Shown here in pieces: positions 58,830 through 64,000 of a stretch of 64,000 nt of DNA. The DNA is from Lachnospiraceae bacterium MD308 (lineage in GTDB: Bacteria; Bacillota; Clostridia; Lachnospirales; Lachnospiraceae). Each line of letters begins with the position of its first letter. The stretch's first letter is position 1. The DNA is taken from positions 1,435,965-1,499,964 of the forward strand of contig KE159795.1 in assembly GCA_000403475.2 (NCBI GenBank). The letters run 5' to 3'. The notes beneath the pieces are model-generated. The model made no database searches. It saw only the letters and a program-made list of their open reading frames with translations, and was not told where the DNA came from. The translations under genes were made by a program, and so were the position numbers.

Positions 58830-59885
58830 TCATCTCAGAAAGGTTTCCCTCTGTTCCAACTGCTCTTTTGCATTCGCAATTGCCAACATCAGCTTTTTCT
58901 CCAACACTTCTTTCGATGGCATCTTTGTCAAATACTGTGCCACATGAATACTGCCATTATCCAATTCCATCAGTTCTATCGTTTCCTGCGATTTCTCCGC
59001 ACACAGTATCAAAGCAATCGGTTTTTCCTCGCCCTCTGCCCTCTCGTATTTTTCAAGCCAGCGAAGGTACAATTCGACTTGTCCTTTATCCTGCGGCTCA
59101 AATTCCCCTAATTTCAATTCTATCAACACCAAACGCCGCAATGTTCGATGAAAGAAAAGCAAATCCATAAAATAGTCTTTACCATCAAGAACAAAATGTT
59201 TTTGACGTGCTAAAAATGCAAAGTCCGAACCCATTTCTAAAATAAATTTTTCCAATTGAGCAAGAATAGCATTTTCCAAATCTTTTTCACTATAGGTATC
59301 TTTTAATCCCAAAAAATCTAACATATATGGATCACGATAAAACATATCCACTGACATTTTCTTTTCTTCGGTTAATTCCGCAATCTCATTTTTTATCGTT
59401 TCATCAGGCTTTTTCGAAATTGCTGTGCGCTCATAAAGCATGGATTTTTTACGTTCACGCAATGTACGAACTGACCAGTTTTCATTTTTACACATTGCGG
59501 CATAAAATTCCCTCTGCGGCTCATCTTTGATTGGTAATAGTACAAGAAAATGCGACCACGTTAATTGTTGTGACAGTGTCACAACTTTTTCATAATCAGG
59601 AAATTCCTGGTAAAAATTTATCATTCGAGAAATAGCCGCCTTGTCAAATCCTGATCCATAATCAACAGATAGCCTTTTGCTAATCTCAAGAACTACTCGT
59701 TTCCCATATTCCGGCTTGTTGACACCCGTTATTTCTTCAGCTAATCTTTTCCCAATTCCCCAATATAGAGAAACCATAGCATCATTAACTACCCGTTTAA
59801 CATCTTCTTTTTTCTGTTTTATTAAAGTGTCTATTTCCTGATATATATCATCAAACGCATCTGATAACATTATTTCACTTTCCAT
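58830..59885 (-). CDS. PDDEXK nuclease domain protein (DUF1016/YhcG family)
   Basis: A ~351-aa protein. The N-terminal half (LSDAFDDIYQEIDTLIKQKK, VSLYWGIGKRLAEEI, AISRMINFYQEFPD) is the DUF1016 N-domain. The C-terminal half is a PD-(D/E)XK nuclease fold with FVLDGKDYFMDLLFF and LVLIELKLGEF supplying the D and ExK positions, followed by QVELYLRWLEKYE. ATG 59885 with GGAAGGTGG is preferred over GTG 59894. Such proteins are scattered in islands; a role in DNA recombination or mobile-element control has been suggested, without clear proof. A palindrome sits upstream and again within the gene. Confidence 0.85.
   Translation of the reverse strand: MESEIMLSDAFDDIYQEIDTLIKQKKEDVKRVVNDAMVSLYWGIGKRLAEEITGVNKPEYGKRVVLEISKRLSVDYGSGFDKAAISRMINFYQEFPDYEKVVTLSQQLTWSHFLVLLPIKDEPQREFYAAMCKNENWSVRTLRERKKSMLYERTAISKKPDETIKNEIAELTEEKKMSVDMFYRDPYMLDFLGLKDTYSEKDLENAILAQLEKFILEMGSDFAFLARQKHFVLDGKDYFMDLLFFHRTLRRLVLIELKLGEFEPQDKGQVELYLRWLEKYERAEGEEKPIALILCAEKSQETIELMELDNGSIHVAQYLTKMPSKEVLEKKLMLAIANAKEQLEQRETFLR
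59567..59585. repeat. palindrome inside the PDDEXK gene (copy 2)
   Basis: GTTGTGACA-G-TGTCACAAC, a 19-bp perfect palindrome around one centre base, identical except for the centre to the copy upstream of the gene at 59905-59923. Here it encodes VVTLSQQ in the protein. Confidence 0.75.
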
Positions 59886-59904
59886 TAATACCACCTTCCA
59901 AAAA

Positions 59905-59923
59905 GTTGTGACACTGTCACAAC
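59905..59923. promoter_or_regulatory. palindromic operator upstream of the PDDEXK gene (copy 1)
   Basis: GTTGTGACA-C-TGTCACAAC ends up 20 bases before the start codon on the minus strand, a suitable place for a repressor. The second copy lies 320 bp into the gene, which would allow repression by looping or mark a recombination site. Confidence 0.6.
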
Positions 59924-60078
59924 TTTCTAAAAAAATATATATCTCAAACTTCCCACACCATTTTGGTGTGCCGAACCTTGAAAAATTAATACTTTAACTC
60001 ATATAAAGGGCATAAACCACTTGCATCTGGTATAATTGAGTTGTCCAAAAACAATTACACAGCAAGGAGATTTATACC

Positions 60079-60261
60079 ATGTCAAGTATACCATATAATG
60101 TTAAAAGCCGAAATGAGATTTCCAATTCTGTCACAAATTTTATGAAAGAATTCCAAATCCGACAGTTTCTTTTCGAAACCGTTAGGTGGATTTTTTGTCA
60201 AAGTGAAGATAACGCCCTATCCATCTTCGAAAAATATTTTATCAGATCTATAGATTTATGA
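60079..60261 (+). pseudogene. N-terminal fragment of an IS transposase
   Basis: The ORF starts MSSIPYNVKSRNEISNSVTN, FMKEFQIRQFLFETV and runs out of family likeness after ~40 residues. From memory the beginning is that of an IS4-superfamily type transposase of Clostridia; a transposase would need several hundred residues. Sequence upstream (60000-60078), with AGCAAGGAGATTTATACC before the ATG, looks like the original left part of the IS. The rest is deleted, replaced by the duplicated ABC fragment. Confidence 0.55.
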
Positions 60262-60288
60262 ACAGGTACGGATTAATTCCTACTTACA

Positions 60289-60749
60289 GAAATCCGCATT
60301 TATGACAGCAGTATTTCCACTCAGGAGCTGTCAAAAGCGCTCACATTGAACGGCGTAGAACTGACCAGGCTGAACCGCAGTCTGAGACACTGGAAGACTA
60401 TTTTCTCAAAATGACATCGGAGGTGGCGAGATGATAAAACTTATCAAACGGGAATAGAAGAAAAGCAATATCAAAAAACACACAATCGCTGCTCTTATAC
60501 TGGCGGCACTCTGCCTGTTCATCTTTACCTTGGCCTATCTAGGGATTGCAAACTTCTTTTCCTGCTTACGCAGGCAAATGTGGGAGACTTCACGATGTCA
60601 GGGAACGCGGCCTTCCCGCTTGTGCTGACAGGAATATCGGTGCTGTTTGCGCTTTTGTCGGTGCGGGAAGTTGAGACGAAAGATTTGATGTAGAAAGTGC
60701 TGGCACAGGGGGCTTGTCGGTTAATGCCGAGTTTAGCCCCTGGTTTTTA
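60289..60749 (+). pseudogene. decayed duplicate of the ABC ATPase end, permease and terminator
   Basis: 60289-60433 repeats the last ~48 codons of the ATPase gene (57838-57984 region). 60431-60693 repeats the permease gene but joins its first ~40 codons (up to LGIAN) directly to its last ~50 (from LTQANVGDF), so about 450 bases are missing. 60694-60741 repeats the terminator. Point changes include a stop in place of Trp near codon 9 of the permease (GAATAGAAG). The 3' part is essentially identical to the original, the 5' part less so. A segmental duplication followed by deletion is the simplest reading. Confidence 0.85.
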
Positions 60750-60825
60750 AGAGATTCTATCAATCAACTCTTTTCTTCTTGAATCCATGCATCCCTTCTT
60801 TAAAAATTTAGGATTACTATCTACA

Positions 60826-61107
60826 TTACCCTTTTATCAACCTATATCTCCTTGTCTTGTTTGCGCCAATAGTTTCAATTCCACCTTGCTCCTGTAACTC
60901 TTGTAGCAATTGCCTTGCCCTACGCTCTTTTACTTTCAAAAGCATACAAATATCTCTACAAGAGCATTCCGATTGTTCCGATAAGTATTGGAGTATCTTC
61001 TCTAACTGTCGCTTTGTCTTTATCGGCACTTTTTTACTGGCATTTATAAGATTCCCTTCCTCATCTACAATTCCCCAAGATTCTAGAATATCTACAATCC
61101 AGTTCAT
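60826..61107 (-). pseudogene. winged-helix DNA-binding fragment
   Basis: From ATG 61107 the product is 93 aa: MNWIVDILESWGIVDEEGNL, KTKRQLEKILQYLSEQSECS, CRDICMLLKVKERRARQLLQ, ELQEQGGIETIGANKTRRYR. The last 60 residues form a clear winged helix-turn-helix like the C-terminal end of AlbA- or Fic-type regulators. As a small stand-alone protein it may be functional, but it lacks a good ribosome site and lies among remnants, so I take it as the 3' end of a larger gene. Confidence 0.5.
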
Positions 61108-61125
61108 TTTTGTTCTACAGATAAA

Positions 61126-61263
61126 ATGACAGACGCGCCCACACTGATAAAAAAGATTGGAAAAACGACCTATGTTGTTTGGGTACATTTCAGCGAGACC
61201 AGCAGGGAAACCATGAGCGACAAAATCAAGCGTATGCTCAGAAATGAGGTTGAGCTGATGTGA
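61126..61263 (+). CDS. lone TnpW family small protein
   Basis: A 45-aa ORF, MTDAPTLIKKIGKTTYVVWV, HFSETSRETMSDKIKRMLRN, EVELM. The KIGKTTYxV core followed by RET-x-x-DKI is the TnpW pattern, closer to the classical family than the copy at 40828. There is no recombinase next to it; a hairpin follows at once. It is a footprint of a lost serine-recombinase element in the chromosome, or a free-standing tnpW. The ribosome site is not obvious. Confidence 0.6.
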   Translation: MTDAPTLIKKIGKTTYVVWVHFSETSRETMSDKIKRMLRNEVELM

Positions 61264-61266
61264 GAG

Positions 61267-61303
61267 GGCAGGGCCGGAAACTGCTACAGTTTCCGACCCT
61301 GCC
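61267..61303 (+). terminator. hairpin after the lone tnpW
   Basis: GGCAGGG...GGAAAC pairs with GTTTCC...CCCTGCC, a long stem, but the following bases (GCACAAAGCTGTTTTATT) are only weakly T-rich. Confidence 0.55.
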
Positions 61304-61316
61304 GCACAAAGCTGTT

Positions 61317-61721
61317 TTATTCTATGTTGAGAAATTCAGCCGGTGTTGTGATCATCGGATTCTTCAGGCCTGATTCCAGAAAATCTTTATCACCAGTAAG
61401 CAGGACATCGGCCTTTGCTGCAATCGCCGCTCTTAAAATGGAACGGTCATCTGCATCCCTGATCTGTGATTCCGACACATTTTCGTCTGTTGGGATGGGT
61501 ACTAATTCCAATGTCAATAAAGCGATTGAAAGAAACTTATCCAATGCCGCCAGACGCTTGGGAAATTTTTTGTTGAATATCCGTTTCATTTCGTCCACAT
61601 TCTGCTCACAGATCATTCCATGGTTAGGGTAAGAGGCCGCTTTTACATAAGCCTGGTAAGGAACACCGTCCGCATTCAATGCTGCAGATATGAGGACATT
61701 CGTATCAATCAGAACCCTCAT
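61317..61721 (-). CDS. PIN domain toxin of a toxin-antitoxin pair
   Basis: A 134-aa PIN nuclease: MRVLIDTNVLISAAL with the first acidic residue Asp6, further acids in the Glu/Asp-rich middle (VDEMKRIF), RDADDRSILRAAI and LLTGDKDFL, the four acidic positions expected for metal binding. PIN toxins cleave RNA. The start overlaps the end of the AbrB-type antitoxin gene by four bases, the standard order antitoxin first. The pair resembles chromosomal TA modules of the PIN/AbrB class. Confidence 0.88.
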   Translation of the reverse strand: MRVLIDTNVLISAALNADGVPYQAYVKAASYPNHGMICEQNVDEMKRIFNKKFPKRLAALDKFLSIALLTLELVPIPTDENVSESQIRDADDRSILRAAIAAKADVLLTGDKDFLESGLKNPMITTPAEFLNIE

Positions 61722-62002
61722 GCGTTTTCATCCTCATTTCTCAATTCTCTTACAAGTGCCACAATATCATCATCGGATGCAAGGCCGGACTCTTCCGCTG
61801 CACCCGACATTTCTCTCTGGAGCATCTGCATGGCATAGACAGCCGAATTAACGATACGGACAGTACCGCCCTCCACAATAAAAGAAATGCGGTCACCGCT
61901 TGTCACTCCCAGCACTTCACGGACATCTTTCGGAATTGTAACCTGTCCTTTCGCCATGACCTTTGCATTGTCAACAAAAGCATTTGCTAACATATCTTTC
62001 AC
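61718..62002 (-). CDS. AbrB/MazE/SpoVT-type antitoxin
   Basis: A 94-aa protein: AKVMAKGQVTIPKDVREVLG, VTSGDRISFIVEGGTVRIVN is the swapped-hairpin AbrB DNA-binding domain (~13-50). The rest is an acidic helical toxin-binding tail (SGLASDDDIVALVRELRNED). GGAGGTGAAAGAT precedes the start (ATG 62002 or ATG 61993). It would neutralise the PIN toxin and repress the operon. TTCCATATTCCAG upstream shows no clear palindrome except around 62020. Confidence 0.88.
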   Translation of the reverse strand: MKDMLANAFVDNAKVMAKGQVTIPKDVREVLGVTSGDRISFIVEGGTVRIVNSAVYAMQMLQREMSGAAEESGLASDDDIVALVRELRNEDENA

Positions 62003-62106
62003 CTCCTGGAATATGGAAAGTAGGGATTTCCCTACTTATATTATATGCGACTGCCGGGAAAAAATCAAATGAAATTCAATGTATCTTCCTAATGAATCTT
62101 TATCTA

Positions 62107-62340
62107 TACATAACACCAATGGTGTATGATATAATTCCACCCTATCCAGTTCATTTTTAAGGAAAATCTTTACCTGCGTCTCATCTACCCCTATTTCTAA
62201 GAACGCTCTTTTTACATCATCATAATCTGAGCTTGAAGTATATTCTGTTGATATCTTTCGACAAGACTATTAATCCTCGTATTCTGATTAAAAAATATAT
62301 CATTTAATTCTATATATTCCTTTTCTTGAGGTATGTCCTT
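62107..62340 (-). pseudogene. frameshifted gene remnant, unknown
   Basis: On the minus strand one frame reads IPQEKEYIELNDIFFNQNTR, INSLVERYQQNILQAQ and then stops (near 62221). A second frame continues SDYDDVKRAFLEIGVDETQV, KIFLKNELDRVELYHTPLV. The two join across a single frameshift into a plausible helical protein tail. No start or family is recognised. It is AT-rich compared with the ICE. The remaining non-coding stretches 62003-62106 and 62341-62455 show nothing I can name. Confidence 0.4.
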
Positions 62341-62455
62341 TTTGTTCTAAAAACTTGCTTTTCCTTTTCGGTCTTCTATCCATAAAAATGTTTTAGGCAA
62401 TATTCATACACCTGCTTTCTACACCTTATTTTAACCGATTTGCACCCATAACTCA

Positions 62456-62500
62456 AAAAAATGAAAGAGAGGGGCTGTCTATTTCCTGACAGCCCCCGTC
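62456..62500 (-). terminator. terminator of the MerR-RDD gene
   Basis: GGGGCTGTC (62471-62479) pairs perfectly with GACAGCCCC (62488-62496). On the minus strand the stem is followed by CTCTCTTTCATTTTTTT. Confidence 0.75.
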
Positions 62501-62541
62501 CTCTTTCTTCTGCTTAAATATTCAATCCTCCCATATTCTTT

Positions 62542-63966
62542 TCACTCACGGATCTTCTCCCCCATCTCAAACACAATATGCAGTCTGCCGTCCTCTCCTG
62601 ACATCTGAGGGTAAAAGCCGCCGTCCTTTTCTTCATACCTATACACTTCAACAATATCCTGCCGTATATCATATGCCTTATAATTCCCGCAGCCTGACTC
62701 CTGTATCTCATCTTCCAGTCTCAGCAGCCGATCCGACATCATCATCCGCATCTTGCTCTTCCATTTTCCCCCTTCCCATGCAAGCGCCGCGCATGTCACC
62801 TCATCCCGATAGTGAGGGTTTTCTTCCTTTCCGGTGTAATCAATCTCAAATGATATGCTCTTTATGATGCCGTCTTCCAGCTCATACCGGAACCGGGGCT
62901 TAAGCGCCTGCGGCTCTTCCCACTCACCGTTCCTATTAAGCCGTTCCTCATCTGCAAGGCCATAAACTTCCAGATACTTATTATAATTTTCCGCAAATTC
63001 TTCCACGGTCAGCCCGTCATAGTGCACCGGCATTTTATAAATCTGTTCTGACGGAAATTCAAAAACACCATATAATACCAGCAAGAGCGTCACTGCCGCT
63101 ACTGCTGCGACATAGCGCAAGCCCTTTTTCTCATCAATCAGATACAGGCAGTTCTCATCCCAGGCAAGAGTCTCCCCATCTGTATAAGCATCATAACTTT
63201 TATACAGGCGGTAAATTCTCCAAAGGGGAATCTCAAACGCAAGGCCATGCCACAGCATCATCCCTGTCCTCTCCGCTACCTCCCGCCAGGTCAGTCTCTT
63301 TCCGTCCTTTGATAATACGCGGATGCCGAACAGCCACTTCCCGGCCGTAGTTCCAAAACATGAAAGGAGGATGGATTCTACAATGATCATCGCTGCCATT
63401 CCCAAAACTGTAAGGCATACGAACGATACAATACTGTCTTTCATGTGGAACGCCAGATAAAAAAACACTGATATAGATATAGTATATATCCCTTCGTCTA
63501 TCATCCTGGCGAAAAACCTCCTCCACGGATGAAGAGTTTCCCGCAGAATGTCCTGTTTCCTTCTAAACTGCCCTGCATTTTCTGCTCCCCGCTCTTTCGC
63601 AAGCTGCTCAAGCTCTTCAAGATACTTTCCTGCCTCAAGCTCCCGGAACGTAATGCCATCCTCTCCTATGGACTGGCAGACAATCTTTGCATCTGAAAGA
63701 TTCCCCCGCTCCTCATCAATGCTTTCCGCTCTCTCCTCGATTACGGAAGAAAGTTTTCTCTCCTCCCTCTGCAATTTGTCAATCTCCTCAATGGACACGT
63801 CAAGCTCCCGCATAAGCTTAATCTTTAAAAGCGCGTTCACATCATCCGAGGAATAGTCGCGGTAACCATTTGCTTTCCTGTTCGGTCTGAGCAGACCCTG
63901 TTTTTCATAAAATCGGATATTGGCTCTTGTAAGCCCCGTTTCCCTTTCCACTTCCTGTACGTTCAT
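62542..63966 (-). CDS. MerR family regulator fused to an RDD membrane domain
   Basis: A 474-aa protein. Residues 1-70 are a MerR helix-turn-helix (MNVQEVERETGLTRANIRFY, GYRDYSSDDVNALLKIK). A coiled segment follows (~70-125). The RDD-type membrane domain (RRFFARMIDEGIYTISIS, ~150-275) has helices near 160-180, 185-210 and RYVAAVAAVTLLLVLYGVF near 278-298. The C-terminal ~170 residues would be extracytoplasmic. The product is a membrane-tethered transcription factor, so DNA binding could be controlled by an outside or membrane signal. GGGGGTTATATT precedes ATG 63966. It is complete at its N-terminus within the window. Confidence 0.88.
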   Translation of the reverse strand: MNVQEVERETGLTRANIRFYEKQGLLRPNRKANGYRDYSSDDVNALLKIKLMRELDVSIEEIDKLQREERKLSSVIEERAESIDEERGNLSDAKIVCQSIGEDGITFRELEAGKYLEELEQLAKERGAENAGQFRRKQDILRETLHPWRRFFARMIDEGIYTISISVFFYLAFHMKDSIVSFVCLTVLGMAAMIIVESILLSCFGTTAGKWLFGIRVLSKDGKRLTWREVAERTGMMLWHGLAFEIPLWRIYRLYKSYDAYTDGETLAWDENCLYLIDEKKGLRYVAAVAAVTLLLVLYGVFEFPSEQIYKMPVHYDGLTVEEFAENYNKYLEVYGLADEERLNRNGEWEEPQALKPRFRYELEDGIIKSISFEIDYTGKEENPHYRDEVTCAALAWEGGKWKSKMRMMMSDRLLRLEDEIQESGCGNYKAYDIRQDIVEVYRYEEKDGGFYPQMSGEDGRLHIVFEMGEKIRE

Positions 63967-64000
63967 AATATAACCCCCTTTGCATCATGCTGTGATGTCT

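Overview
The window reads as a gut Clostridia chromosome, most likely Lachnospiraceae, carrying nested mobile DNA. This is an inference from gene content: a Tn1549/CTn-type conjugation cluster, large serine recombinases, small transposon proteins (TnpV, TnpW, TTRAP), Tn916-type Orf7/Orf8 homologues, a truncated Rpn-family nuclease gene, and a T-box controlled tyrS. I see no rRNA, tRNA or CRISPR array.

Layout. (1) 1-3935: the right end of a first insertion (CHC2 primase fragment, VapE-like ATPase, small ORF, large serine recombinase). It sits inside the small Maff2-type membrane gene of a conjugative element, of which only the last ~24 codons remain (3936-4010). (2) 4084-30570: the conjugative backbone on the + strand: VirB6/TrbL-like, PrgI, VirB4, CHAP hydrolase, DUF4315, DUF4366, TopB, cytosine methyltransferase, a CHC2-ArdC fusion, TTRAP, a giant methylase-helicase with tnpV nested in another frame, DUF3848/3849, MobC, relaxase and a candidate oriT. 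Several of these look like establishment or anti-restriction functions. (3) 30814-39319: cargo of visibly lower GC: a tyrosine recombinase, a 226-bp segment bounded by inverted recombination sites that carries a promoter pointing away from the downstream genes, then an EAL phosphodiesterase with degenerate GGDEF, a GGDEF cyclase, a 49-aa membrane protein, a chemoreceptor and a CheW-like protein. I read this as a phase-variable c-di-GMP/chemotaxis operon; it is the most interesting part of the window. (4) 39320-44600: structured leader RNA, a sigma-like regulator, TnpW and two overlapping large serine recombinases.

(5) 44596-50564: an older resident element. Its serine recombinase gene (- strand) is cut off where the previous element ends. 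It then carries tnpW-like, a TetR-regulated DUF4177/ABC-transporter operon, KTR, a Tn916 Orf7-like sigma factor, Orf8 and a repeat-rich non-coding end. (6) 50565-64000: chromosome. An Rpn nuclease gene is truncated exactly where the mobile DNA stops. Then come a small P-loop protein, a zinc-ribbon membrane protein, tyrS with its T-box, a response regulator/histidine kinase/ABC transporter operon whose ATPase gene is broken by a 273-bp MITE with TA duplication, a PDDEXK protein with duplicated palindromes, a decayed copy of the ABC genes, an IS fragment, a lone tnpW, a PIN/AbrB toxin-antitoxin pair, and a MerR-RDD membrane regulator.

How it works together: MobC, relaxase and oriT would start transfer; VirB4, VirB6, PrgI and the CHAP protein would form the channel; TopB and the methylase/ArdC/helicase proteins would serve DNA processing and establishment; the paired serine recombinases would excise and integrate the element. 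VirD4 and full Maff2 are expected left of the window.
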